DNA from: Flavobacterium subsaxonicum WB 4.1-42 = DSM 21790
GTDB lineage: Bacteria > Bacteroidota > Bacteroidia > Flavobacteriales > Flavobacteriaceae
Assembly: GCF_000422725.1 (NCBI RefSeq)
Contig: NZ_KE383909.1
Span: 1,101,178-1,165,177 of the forward strand
DNA length: 64,000 nt
Direction of reading: 5' to 3'
Shown: positions 34,100 to 42,161 of the stretch, one piece after another
Numbering within the stretch: the stretch's first letter is position 1
Layout of the letters: the number at the start of each line of letters is the position of its first letter
The notes under the pieces: generated by a model
Told to the model about the DNA's origin: nothing
Databases searched by the model: none
Seen by the model: only the letters and a program-made list of their open reading frames with translations
Position numbers and translations under genes: made by a program

Positions 34100-35737
34100 T
34101 TAGAAAATATAATCGGTACTAAGAAAGTTAGAATCGTGATCTCTAACAATTGTGTTGAACAATTGTTTATTGGCATCGGTTGCTTTTGTAGCTACTAACG
34201 ACCTTATAGAGAATGACCTCAGTGCATCAAATACCGATAGTGTACCCTCGGCGCTGTCTTTTCTTCCGGTAAACGGAAAAACATCGGGGCCACGCTGCGA
34301 CTGGCAGTTTATGTTTACACGGCTTACAAGGTTTACAAACGGGTCTATAAGATTGGCAACTTCCTGGGCATCGTTACTAAAAATACTAACCTGCATACCG
34401 TGCGACGCATTTATCTGGTAATCTATAGGCTCATCTAAACTATCAAATGGCACTACGGGAATTATAGGGCCAAACTGCTCTTCGTGATACAGTTTCATTG
34501 TATCGTTAACCGGATACACTACAGCAGGGAAAACAAACGAGTTGTTGGTTAAGCCGCCATTCTCGTTAATAATTTTAGCACCATTGGCAATAGCATCATC
34601 AAGACAGGTTTTTAGGTAGCCCGGTTTATCAGCTTCGGGCAGCGGGGTAATTTTAACGTCTTTCTCCCATGGCAATCCCGGTTTAAGGGCAGCCACGGCA
34701 TCGCTAAGTTTTTTAATAAAGGCATCGGCCACATCCTTCTGCACAAAAATTAGTTTAAGCGCAGTACAACGCTGTCCGTTAAACGATAACGACCCTAAAA
34801 GGCATTCGCTAACGGCAACATCAAGGTCGGCATTATTGGTAACAATAGCCGCATTTTTGGCATCAAGGCTTAAAATAGCCCTAAGCCTGTTTACTTTAGG
34901 GTGCAGTTTTTTAAGTCCGTTTGCTACCTTGCTCGATCCAATAAAGGCAAGCACGTTAACCTTGCCGCTTTCCATTAATGGCGATATAATTTCAGATCCT
35001 TTTCCGTACAACGTATTAACCGTTCCTGCCGGGAAAGCCTCTTTAAACGCCTGTAGTAGCGGATAATGCGCTAACACACCATGCTTAGGCAGTTTAAACA
35101 ATATGGTGTTACCCATAATAAGCGCAGGAATAAGGGTTGTAAATATCTCGTTTAGAGGGTAGTTAAACGGCCCCATGCTAAGCACCACCCCAAGTGGCGC
35201 GCGCCTTATTTGTGCAATGGTACCTTCGGCCTCCTGAAAGCGCGACGACTCCCTGTCGATGTCCTTAAGCGCATCAATAGTAGCGTTAATATACTCAACG
35301 GTACGGTCAAACTCCTTGGTCGAGTCGCCATTGGTTTTACCAATTTCCCACATAAGCAGCTTAATAACCAGGTCGCGTTGCTGTATCATTAAATACACAA
35401 ATTTTTGCATGCATTTAATGCGCTCGTCTACACTCATGGTTGGCCATTCGCCCTGGCCGTTGTTATAGGCAGCCACGGCAGCATCCAGGGCTTCCATAGC
35501 CTCTTTAGGCGATGTATGCGGTATAGTGCCCACAAGCTTGCGTTTAAGTATACCGTCTTCGCCCTTTACAAAAACCGGCGAAAGCACCTCTACTACTTCG
35601 CCGTTCCACTGTACCAGTTCGCCGTTAAGCAGGTACTCACGCTGGTGCATTTCGGGTATTTTATACTGCTCAGGTATCTGGCTTTCATCTGTAAATATAT
35701 TGTTGATCGTATCAGATGATGCATTCGTATTTTCCAT
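34100..35737 (-). CDS. GapN-like NADP-dependent glyceraldehyde-3-phosphate dehydrogenase / aldehyde dehydrogenase
   Basis: 545 residues of the aldehyde dehydrogenase superfamily, closest in pattern to GapN-type non-phosphorylating enzymes. The Rossmann part (LGVVLSMGPFNYPLNE) and the catalytic Cys loop (SFNGQRCTALKL) are intact. The usual LELGGK motif, whose Glu is the general base, reads LSLDAK here, so the Glu is replaced by Ser. No signal peptide. It is monocistronic. The assignment to GapN is by overall pattern and could be another NADP-linked aldehyde dehydrogenase. Confidence 0.85.
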   Translation of the reverse strand: MENTNASSDTINNIFTDESQIPEQYKIPEMHQREYLLNGELVQWNGEVVEVLSPVFVKGEDGILKRKLVGTIPHTSPKEAMEALDAAVAAYNNGQGEWPTMSVDERIKCMQKFVYLMIQQRDLVIKLLMWEIGKTNGDSTKEFDRTVEYINATIDALKDIDRESSRFQEAEGTIAQIRRAPLGVVLSMGPFNYPLNEIFTTLIPALIMGNTILFKLPKHGVLAHYPLLQAFKEAFPAGTVNTLYGKGSEIISPLMESGKVNVLAFIGSSKVANGLKKLHPKVNRLRAILSLDAKNAAIVTNNADLDVAVSECLLGSLSFNGQRCTALKLIFVQKDVADAFIKKLSDAVAALKPGLPWEKDVKITPLPEADKPGYLKTCLDDAIANGAKIINENGGLTNNSFVFPAVVYPVNDTMKLYHEEQFGPIIPVVPFDSLDEPIDYQINASHGMQVSIFSNDAQEVANLIDPFVNLVSRVNINCQSQRGPDVFPFTGRKDSAEGTLSVFDALRSFSIRSLVATKATDANKQLFNTIVRDHDSNFLSTDYIF

Positions 35738-35864
35738 AGAAAAGTTATTGTTGATTTATAGATAAAGTTAAGCAACTATATGTAATCTACTGCTTACAAT
35801 AATTAAATTTTTATTAAAAAAATCAAATATCAATTTACAAAACCGGTAAATAGATTTGGTTTGC

Positions 35865-35872
35865 TATATTTG
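35865..35872 (+). promoter_or_regulatory. -7 promoter box of the TauE/SafE gene
   Basis: TATATTTG matches TAnnTTTG; the chosen ATG is 49 bases downstream of its end. The in-frame ATG at 35861 would lie at the box itself, so it is rejected. Confidence 0.5.
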
Positions 35873-35920
35873 CAATCACTACTACTCTATAGAAATAGTA
35901 TACTAATACTACACACACGC

Positions 35921-36814
35921 ATGACCCGAATACTATTGCAGTTAGAAAAAGCCACAAACCATATATCTTTTAAGCAGATAGCTATAACTATGCTGGTACT
36001 TAAGCTGATTATTATCAGCTACTTTGCCTATTTGCTGGTTGGCGAAGTAACCAATGGTACCCTAAATTTCGACAGTACTTTTTTTATATTTATGGGTGTC
36101 GGCTTTTTTGCACAGGTTATTGATGGCGCACTGGGCATGGCCTATGGTGTTAGCTGCACCACCCTACTTATGAACTTTGGCATACCCGCAAGCCTGGCCT
36201 CGGCAAGTGTGCACACATCAGAGATCTTTACTACGGGCATCTCGGGTTTATCCCATATAAAATTCAAAAATATAGATAAGGGGCTGTTTTTTAAAATTGT
36301 AATAACGGGTACACTGGGCGCGGTTTTAGGGGCGTACTTAATAAGCGATTATTTTGACGGCAACATTATTAAACCTTATATATCAGCCTACCTTATACTA
36401 TTAGGATGTTATATTATTTACAAGGGCGTTGCCAATAAGTCGGCACAGAATAAAACAGTAAAAAAAGCAACGCTACTGGCTTTAATAGGCGGGTTTTTAG
36501 ATACCATTGGCGGCGGTGGCTGGGGGCCAATTGTAACCTCTAACCTGCTAAGCCAGGGCAAAGACCCTCGCGAGGCCATTGGTACTGTTAATACCGCCGA
36601 ATTTTTTATTACCTACTTTGCAACCGTAATATTTGTTTTCTTTTTGGGCGTAAAGCACTGGCAAATAATATTGGGGCTTATTACGGGCGGTGCACTTGCA
36701 GCCCCAATTGGTGCTTACATAGCATCGCGCATCAATAAGAGGGCGCTGTTTTTTATGGTGGGAACGCTTATTATACTAACATCCGGCTATACGCTATATA
36801 AATCGGTGTTTTAG
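35921..36814 (+). CDS. TauE/SafE family sulfite/organosulfonate exporter-like permease
   Basis: About 297 residues from MTRILLQLEKATNHISF, with eight to nine transmembrane helices. The family pattern is visible: FFAQVIDGALGMAYGVSCTTLLM and LIGGFLDTIGGGGWGPIVTSNLL (the two repeats with Gly-rich turns). The family exports sulfite or sulfonates or imports sulfoacetate; direction is not deducible here. The start is set by the -7 box at 35865. Confidence 0.9.
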   Translation: MTRILLQLEKATNHISFKQIAITMLVLKLIIISYFAYLLVGEVTNGTLNFDSTFFIFMGVGFFAQVIDGALGMAYGVSCTTLLMNFGIPASLASASVHTSEIFTTGISGLSHIKFKNIDKGLFFKIVITGTLGAVLGAYLISDYFDGNIIKPYISAYLILLGCYIIYKGVANKSAQNKTVKKATLLALIGGFLDTIGGGGWGPIVTSNLLSQGKDPREAIGTVNTAEFFITYFATVIFVFFLGVKHWQIILGLITGGALAAPIGAYIASRINKRALFFMVGTLIILTSGYTLYKSVF

Positions 36815-36886
36815 GCTACAATATAACGCTGATTACTTTTAACCAAACGCTAACAGCACTCTCTTTAAAAACTGAAACTTTTTATG

Positions 36887-36894
36887 TAAATTTG
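36887..36894 (+). promoter_or_regulatory. -7 promoter box of the aguB-aguA unit
   Basis: TAAATTTG matches TAnnTTTG, 23 bases before the aguB ATG. Confidence 0.45.
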
Positions 36895-36917
36895 CACCTC
36901 AATTTTATATACATACC

Positions 36918-37793
36918 ATGGGTAAAGTACAAATAGGATTAGTGCAGATGAGTTGCGTTGCCGAGAAGCAGCCAAACATTGAAAAAGCTATTAGAGAAAT
37001 TCGCAATGCTGCTGCCAAAGGCGCGCAAATTGTGTGTTTGCAGGAGTTATTTACATCGCTTTATTTTTGCGATGTTGAAGATTACGAAAACTTTAAACTG
37101 GCCGAAGCTATTCCGGGTCCGAGTACCGATGCCTTAAGTGCTGTAGCCAAAGAGCTTAATGTGGTTATTATTGCATCGCTTTTTGAAAAGCGTGCCGAAG
37201 GCCTTTACCACAATACTACTGCAGTTATTGATGCCGATGGTTCGTACCTTGGCAAATACCGCAAAATGCATATTCCGGATGACCCGGCGTTTTACGAAAA
37301 ATTCTATTTTACTCCCGGCGACCTGGGTTATAAAACCTTCCAGACAAAGTATGCCAAAATTGGTATTCTTATTTGTTGGGATCAGTGGTATCCGGAAGCA
37401 AGCCGCATAACGGCGCTTATGGGTGCCGAAATTATGTTTTACCCTACCGCTATTGGCTGGGCAACCGATCAGGACGAAGAAACCAATAAAGAGCAGTACG
37501 ATGCATGGCAAATTATTCAGCGCTCTCATGCCGTTGCCAATGGCGTACACGTGGTTAGCGTTAACCGTGTTGGCTTTGAGCAAGATGGCGCTATGAAGTT
37601 CTGGGGCGGCAGTTTTGTTGCCAATCCGCAAGGCAAGCTAATGTACCTGGCATCGCACGATAACGAAGAAACCACCGTAGTTGAGGTTGACACCAAAGCA
37701 ACTGACCATTACCGCACCCACTGGCCTTTTTTACGCGACCGTAGAATTGACAGCTACCAGCCTATAACAAAACGTTATTTGGACGAGGAGTAG
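36918..37793 (+). CDS. aguB: N-carbamoylputrescine amidohydrolase
   Basis: 291 residues of the nitrilase superfamily. Catalytic triad Glu 43 (CLQELF), Lys 116 (YRKMHIPDD) and Cys 153 (LICWDQWYPE). It converts N-carbamoylputrescine to putrescine, ammonia and carbon dioxide. The assignment rests on the neighbour: agmatine deiminase lies 94 bases downstream on the same strand, giving both steps of the agmatine-to-putrescine route. Residues NKEQYDAWQIIQRSHAVANG and THWPFLRDRRID fit the AguB subgroup. Confidence 0.95.
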   Translation: MGKVQIGLVQMSCVAEKQPNIEKAIREIRNAAAKGAQIVCLQELFTSLYFCDVEDYENFKLAEAIPGPSTDALSAVAKELNVVIIASLFEKRAEGLYHNTTAVIDADGSYLGKYRKMHIPDDPAFYEKFYFTPGDLGYKTFQTKYAKIGILICWDQWYPEASRITALMGAEIMFYPTAIGWATDQDEETNKEQYDAWQIIQRSHAVANGVHVVSVNRVGFEQDGAMKFWGGSFVANPQGKLMYLASHDNEETTVVEVDTKATDHYRTHWPFLRDRRIDSYQPITKRYLDEE

Positions 37794-37850
37794 ATTTTTG
37801 TTTCCGGTTTAAAGTTTCAGGCTGCCTGGCTCCTGAATTCACAACGTTAG

Positions 37851-37871
37851 TCAGCCTGAGCTTGTCGAAGG
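37851..37871. repeat. Dispersed intergenic repeat element
   Basis: TCAGCCTGAGCTTGTCGAAG (bases 37851-37870) lies between aguB and aguA. This short motif is a well-known dispersed intergenic sequence in many bacterial genomes. Single copy in the window. Confidence 0.5.
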
Positions 37872-37887
37872 CCAAATAAATCATTAC

Positions 37888-38958
37888 ATGTTATTATTTC
37901 AAAATATAGATACCCCAAAAAAACTGGGTTTTACTTTCCCTGCGGAGTTTGCTCCCCAACGTGCCCTTTGGCTGTCATGGCCCCATAAAGAGGCATCGTG
38001 GCCGGGCAAGCTGCATACTATTTATAAGCCGTACTGCGAGTTTATTTTGCAGGTTTCGCGCCACCAAAAGGTATGTATTAACGTAGCCGATGAGGCTATG
38101 AAACAATTCGCGATTTTGGAAATAGAAAAGCATGCGCCGCTGGTGCCGGGTGCTAAGGTAAGCGAGGTTTCGTTTTACTTTTTTCCCACTAACGACGCAT
38201 GGTGCCGCGATCATGGCCCTGCCTTTTTGGTTAACCGCCAAACCGGCGAAAAAGCGGTGGTAGACTGGGGCTACAATGCCTGGGGCGATAAATATCCTCC
38301 GTACGACCTGGACGATGTTATTCCCACCCGTATTGGAGAAGCCCTTGGATTGCAGGTTTTTAATCCCGGTATTGTTATGGAGGGTGGCAGTGTAGAGTTT
38401 AATGGCAAAGGCACTTTGCTTACTACTACGGCTTGTTTACTAAACAAGAACCGCAACCCGCATCTTTCTCAGAAAGAAATTGAAGAATACCTTATACAAT
38501 ACTATGGCGTTGAGCATATTTTATGGCTTGGCGATGGTATTGTGGGCGATGATACCGATGGCCACATTGACGATATTACCCGTTTTGTGACCGAGGATAC
38601 CGTGGTTACTGTGGTTGAGAAGGATAAAAACGACGATAATTACCAACTGCTACAGGAAAACCTGGAGAGCCTGCATAAAATGCGCCTTCAGGATGGCAAA
38701 CAGCTTAATGTTATCGAGCTGCCCATGCCTAAAGCAGTAATTTACGAAGACCAGCGCCTGCCGGCATCGTACGCTAACTTTTACATTGCCAACCAAAGTG
38801 TTATTGTACCTACCTTCCGCGACAGCGTAAACGATAAGGTAGCTTTAGATATTTTAACCGACTGCTTTAAAGGCCGCGAGGTTATTGGCATAGACAGTAC
38901 CGACCTTATCTGGGGCCTTGGCAGTTTCCATTGCCTTAGCCAGCAGGAACCTGTTTAA
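37888..38958 (+). CDS. aguA: Agmatine deiminase
   Basis: 356 residues. Catalytic residues of the guanidino-group-modifying fold are present: NDAWCRDHGPAF, MEGGSVEFNG, DDTDGHIDDITRF and the nucleophile Cys 349 (GLGSFHCLSQQ). It hydrolyses agmatine to N-carbamoylputrescine and ammonia. It forms a pathway pair with aguB upstream. The 3' side runs into a 46-base tandem repeat array. Confidence 0.96.
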   Translation: MLLFQNIDTPKKLGFTFPAEFAPQRALWLSWPHKEASWPGKLHTIYKPYCEFILQVSRHQKVCINVADEAMKQFAILEIEKHAPLVPGAKVSEVSFYFFPTNDAWCRDHGPAFLVNRQTGEKAVVDWGYNAWGDKYPPYDLDDVIPTRIGEALGLQVFNPGIVMEGGSVEFNGKGTLLTTTACLLNKNRNPHLSQKEIEEYLIQYYGVEHILWLGDGIVGDDTDGHIDDITRFVTEDTVVTVVEKDKNDDNYQLLQENLESLHKMRLQDGKQLNVIELPMPKAVIYEDQRLPASYANFYIANQSVIVPTFRDSVNDKVALDILTDCFKGREVIGIDSTDLIWGLGSFHCLSQQEPV

Positions 38959-39041
38959 GAAAGTAATCAGTGTTCAGGCGCAGTTAGCAGATTATAAAGT
39001 GTTCAGTATTCAGTCGCAGTTATCAGTTTGCTACTTTAAGT

Positions 39042-39257
39042 GTGGTTATTGCAAAATGCGACTAAATACTGCCTTTTCTTCTCCAAGTGTAGTTACTGAA
39101 AACTGCGACTGAATACTGCTTCTTCTCCAAGTGTAGTTACTGAAAACTGCGACTGAATACCGCCTTTCTTCTCCGAGTGTAGTTACTGAAAACTGCGACT
39201 GAATACCGCCTTTCTTCTCCGAGTGTAGTTACTGAATACTGCGACTGAATACTGAAC
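39042..39257. repeat. Five-unit 44-46-base tandem repeat array
   Basis: Units start at 39042, 39087, 39131, 39177 and 39223. Units 3 and 4 are identical (46 bases), unit 2 is 44 bases, unit 1 is diverged and unit 5 truncated. Each contains AACTGCGACTGAATAC or a close variant. An inverted copy (CAGTATTCAGTCGCAGTT, 39004-39021) lies just upstream and could pair with any unit. The array fills the gap between convergent aguA and trxA and ends at the trxA stop codon. Confidence 0.9.
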
Positions 39258-39258
39258 A

Positions 39259-39561
39259 CTATACAGCACTCTTTATCTTGCTCACTATCTCATTCTTTGT
39301 CATTAGCCCCGCCTGTTTCCAAAGCATTTTACCATTCTGGAAAAGCATTAGCGTGGGTACTCCCCTAACCTGAAATTGCGGGCTTGCCATTAGCGCCTGG
39401 TTTTTATCTACGTCTACTTTTATAATTTTAATGCTTTCTCCCAACTCATCTTTTACATCTTTAAGTATGGGAGCCATGGTTTGGCAGGGGCCGCACCAGG
39501 TTGCAAAAAAATCGATTAAAACAGGTTCGTTGCTACTTATTAACTGGCTAAACTTTTCCAT
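39259..39561 (-). CDS. trxA: Thioredoxin
   Basis: 100 residues with the canonical WCGPC active site (Cys 23 and 26), Asp 17 of the DFFA strand and the cis-Pro loop (RGVPTLMLF). Cytoplasmic disulfide reductase. Convergent with aguA; the stop codon abuts the tandem repeat array. This is the second thioredoxin in the window; the first (15.6 kb) has a WCGNC site. Confidence 0.95.
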   Translation of the reverse strand: MEKFSQLISSNEPVLIDFFATWCGPCQTMAPILKDVKDELGESIKIIKVDVDKNQALMASPQFQVRGVPTLMLFQNGKMLWKQAGLMTKNEIVSKIKSAV

Positions 39562-39733
39562 AATTCGCGTTTTAGTTAACTACAAATTTACCAAACCTAA
39601 CGAGGGTTTATTTAAACATTAGCAAAATTTTATACTACCCTGCCGTATTCTCATAATTGTACGTTAAACCCAAAATCATAACAATTTGGCATGAATTTTC
39701 TTAGTATATTTATTAAAAACAAATACAATTACT

Positions 39734-41311
39734 ATGAAAAGATTATCAATACTAACCCTGCTAATTTTTGGGTTATCAATCTCCAACATTTCGTGTAAGA
39801 AAGACAAGGGAGATGCCACAAACAGTACCGAAGTACACGACCATGAAGATGGTAACATTGCTATAGACACTACTCAATTTGCGGCATTTTTTACTAAACA
39901 CCCCGAATATAAAGCCTACCAGGGCGAAGTGGGTAAACTGTACCAAAAACACAACCATTATATATGGCACGAAAAACGCGGCTTTGTAGAATTTGCCGAG
40001 GTGTTGTACAACCGTGTTAACCAGATTGGTGCCGAAGGTGTAACAACCAAAGTGCCTTACAAAGCAGAGATAGACGAGCTTTTTGAAAATTCAGGTCGTG
40101 GCGAAAAGCCGGATGTAAATTCAGAATTGCTTATCAGTTCCATGTACTTTTATTATGCCGATAAGGTTTTAGGCGGATTAGGCCCTAAAGAAAGCAAGCA
40201 GACGGGCTGGTTCCTTCCGCGTGAGCGTACCGATTATGTTGCATACCTTGATACCTTAATGCAGGACCCTAAAAAAATTAATGGTGATAAATCTGAAATG
40301 TACAGCCAGTACTACAGCCTAAAAAAGGGACTGAAAAAATACCGCGATATCCAGAAAAAAGGCGGCTGGGGCATTATTACCCTGCCCGAAGGTACAAAAT
40401 CGCTAAAAGAGGGCGATAGCAGTACCGCCGTAGCACAACTAAGGGCCCGACTTGCGGCTGAAGGTTACTTAAAATCGGATAGCAAAAGCACGCAGTTTGA
40501 TGCCGAGATTAAAGATGCCGTTACCAACTACGAGAAAATGCATTACCGCGAATTTGACGGCAAAGTGGGTCCTGCCATTATTAAAGAATTGAATGTTCCG
40601 GTGGCAGAGCGTATTAAAACCATTACCGTAAACATGGAGCGTTGCCGTTGGATTACCCCCGATATCGATACCCAAAAAGAATATATTGTGGTTAATATTC
40701 CGTCGTACAGGTTGCGCTATGTGCGCGATGGTAAACTGTTTATGACGTCTAACGTAGTAGTAGGTAAAGAGCTTAACAAAACCGTGGTTTTTAGCGGACA
40801 GATGAGCTACCTTGTATTTAGCCCCTATTGGAACATACCTAAAAGCATCCTTGAAAAAGAAATTAAACCGGGCATTGCCAAAAACAAAAACTACCTGGCG
40901 CAACATAATATGGAGTGGAATGGCAATACCGTTAGGCAAAAACCGGGTGGCGAAAACTCGTTGGGTAAAGTAAAGTTTATGTTTCCTAACTCTAACAATA
41001 TTTACCTGCACGATACGCCTGCCAAAGGTTTATTTAACCGCGATGACAGGGCGTTTAGCCACGGCTGTGTGCGTGTAGAAAAAGCCCGCGACCTTGCCAT
41101 TGCCATTACTAAAAAAGATGGTAACTGGAGCGAAAAAAAGGTAGACGAAGCTATGAATGCCGGCAAAGAATCTAACTATGCCTTAAAAACCAAAATACCG
41201 GTTTACATTGCCTATTTTACTGCTTTTGCAGATGAAAACGGTAACGTTGCCTTTTTTGATGATGTTTATAACAGGGATAACAGCTTAGCGAATTTACTTT
41301 ATAAGTCCTAA
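39734..41311 (+). CDS. L,D-transpeptidase (YcbB-like) lipoprotein
   Basis: 525 residues with a lipoprotein signal (MKRLSILTLLIFGLSISNISC, Cys 21). A scaffold region, a peptidoglycan-binding repeat (TAVAQLRARLAAEGYLKSD) and a YkuD catalytic domain follow. The active site is AFSHGCVRVEKA (Cys near 443), with the upstream HDTPAKGLFNRDDR block. It forms 3-3 cross-links in peptidoglycan. A TTTGGCATG-N4-TTCT sequence 35 bases upstream weakly resembles a sigma-54 promoter. Convergent with an NlpC/P60 hydrolase. Confidence 0.94.
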   Translation: MKRLSILTLLIFGLSISNISCKKDKGDATNSTEVHDHEDGNIAIDTTQFAAFFTKHPEYKAYQGEVGKLYQKHNHYIWHEKRGFVEFAEVLYNRVNQIGAEGVTTKVPYKAEIDELFENSGRGEKPDVNSELLISSMYFYYADKVLGGLGPKESKQTGWFLPRERTDYVAYLDTLMQDPKKINGDKSEMYSQYYSLKKGLKKYRDIQKKGGWGIITLPEGTKSLKEGDSSTAVAQLRARLAAEGYLKSDSKSTQFDAEIKDAVTNYEKMHYREFDGKVGPAIIKELNVPVAERIKTITVNMERCRWITPDIDTQKEYIVVNIPSYRLRYVRDGKLFMTSNVVVGKELNKTVVFSGQMSYLVFSPYWNIPKSILEKEIKPGIAKNKNYLAQHNMEWNGNTVRQKPGGENSLGKVKFMFPNSNNIYLHDTPAKGLFNRDDRAFSHGCVRVEKARDLAIAITKKDGNWSEKKVDEAMNAGKESNYALKTKIPVYIAYFTAFADENGNVAFFDDVYNRDNSLANLLYKS

Positions 41312-41360
41312 CAATAACAATAGTTGCAAAGTAACTGAGTTACATAGTTGCAAAGTATAT

Positions 41361-41408
41361 AAAAGCCAAATGCAGCTTACTCTAATTAGTAAGCTGCATT
41401 TGGCTTTT
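41361..41408. terminator. Perfect bidirectional terminator
   Basis: A perfect 21-base-pair stem (AAAAGCCAAATGCAGCTTACT with its complement), loop CTAATT, with A and T runs at both ends. It separates two convergent cell-wall enzyme genes. Just before it, AGTTGCAAAGTA occurs twice (41322 and 41347), and a set of short ACTGTAAACTGT-like repeats follows at 41460-41500. Confidence 0.88.
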
Positions 41409-41499
41409 GTATTCATAATTTGAAGCTACTCAACTGCGACTGCAACTGTTTACTTCTCTGCTCACTGTAAACTGTAAACTGTTCACTGTAAACTAAATA

Positions 41500-42018
41500 C
41501 TAAATCTCAAAAGGGCTGATGCATTTGTAAAACCGTGCGGTATATTGGGCACTGCCCAATTCGCTTATGGTTACTGCCATTTCTTTACCCGATGAAGCGT
41601 GTATAAACTTAGACTGCATACCGTTGGCCTCGCAAACTATACCCACGTGGCCTATAGAATTTTTATCGCGGTAGCCATAAAAAACCAGCACATCGCCTAC
41701 TTTAAATTCAGATGGCTTAAGTGCTTTGCCTAAATTTTTAAACCCTGACGAGCTGCGTGGCAGCTCTATCCCAAAATGGTTGTACACAAAATTCACAAAG
41801 CCGGAGCAGTCAAAACCCTTTTTAGGATTAGACGATGCATAGCAATATGCCGTGCCCATATACAGTTTGGCAAAAGCAATAATATCATCGCGTTTGGCCA
41901 TTTCGGGCGTTGTAGTTTCAACAGGTATTTTAGTGGCGGATGCCGGTTTAACCTCATCTTTACAAGACAGTAAACCAATGGCTATTAACAGTAAAAAGGT
42001 GTGTTGCAGTACTTTCAT
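41500..42018 (-). CDS. NlpC/P60 cell-wall hydrolase, lipoprotein
   Basis: About 172 residues from MKVLQHTFLLLIAIGLLSCKDE, a lipoprotein signal with Cys at about 19. The catalytic domain has Cys in FDCSGFVNFVYNHFG, His in NSIGHVGIV and a following His (FIHASSGKE), the order of the papain-like NlpC/P60 family that cuts peptide stems of peptidoglycan. The longer frame adds six residues upstream of the signal and is rejected. A TATATTTG box lies only seven bases upstream of the ATG, so a leaderless message is possible. Confidence 0.92.
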   Translation of the reverse strand: MKVLQHTFLLLIAIGLLSCKDEVKPASATKIPVETTTPEMAKRDDIIAFAKLYMGTAYCYASSNPKKGFDCSGFVNFVYNHFGIELPRSSSGFKNLGKALKPSEFKVGDVLVFYGYRDKNSIGHVGIVCEANGMQSKFIHASSGKEMAVTISELGSAQYTARFYKCISPFEI

Positions 42019-42104
42019 AGGTTCCAAATATAACAAAAGCCATACCCTTAGCCTCTTAAAATTTTAAGTTTAACGTTTTTTGAAAGGCATTTCTTAAATA
42101 AAAA

Positions 42105-42130
42105 ACCCTCCGGAAATGCTTCCGGAGGGT
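42105..42130 (-). terminator. Terminator of the discoidin-repeat gene
   Basis: An 11-base-pair perfect stem (ACCCTCCGGAA / TTCCGGAGGGT), loop ATGC, followed on the minus strand by six T. Confidence 0.85.
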
Positions 42131-42161
42131 GCCTTAAATAGAAATTCAAAAAAAACTAAAT

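Noticed and set aside
39042..39257. CRISPR-like array
   Set aside because: The units are back-to-back tandem copies with no spacers of unique sequence and no cas genes nearby.
39686..39705. TTTGGCATG-N4-TTCT before the L,D-transpeptidase gene as a sigma-54 promoter
   Set aside because: The -24 half is fair but the -12 half lacks the GC pair, so it is too weak to list as a feature.
40469..41011. 180-codon minus-strand frame inside the L,D-transpeptidase gene
   Set aside because: Antisense shadow of a real gene whose motifs are intact.
42025..42032. TATATTTG box close to the NlpC/P60 start as a normal promoter
   Set aside because: It matches the motif but is only seven bases from the ATG, so a normal leader is impossible; kept as a comment in the gene entry.
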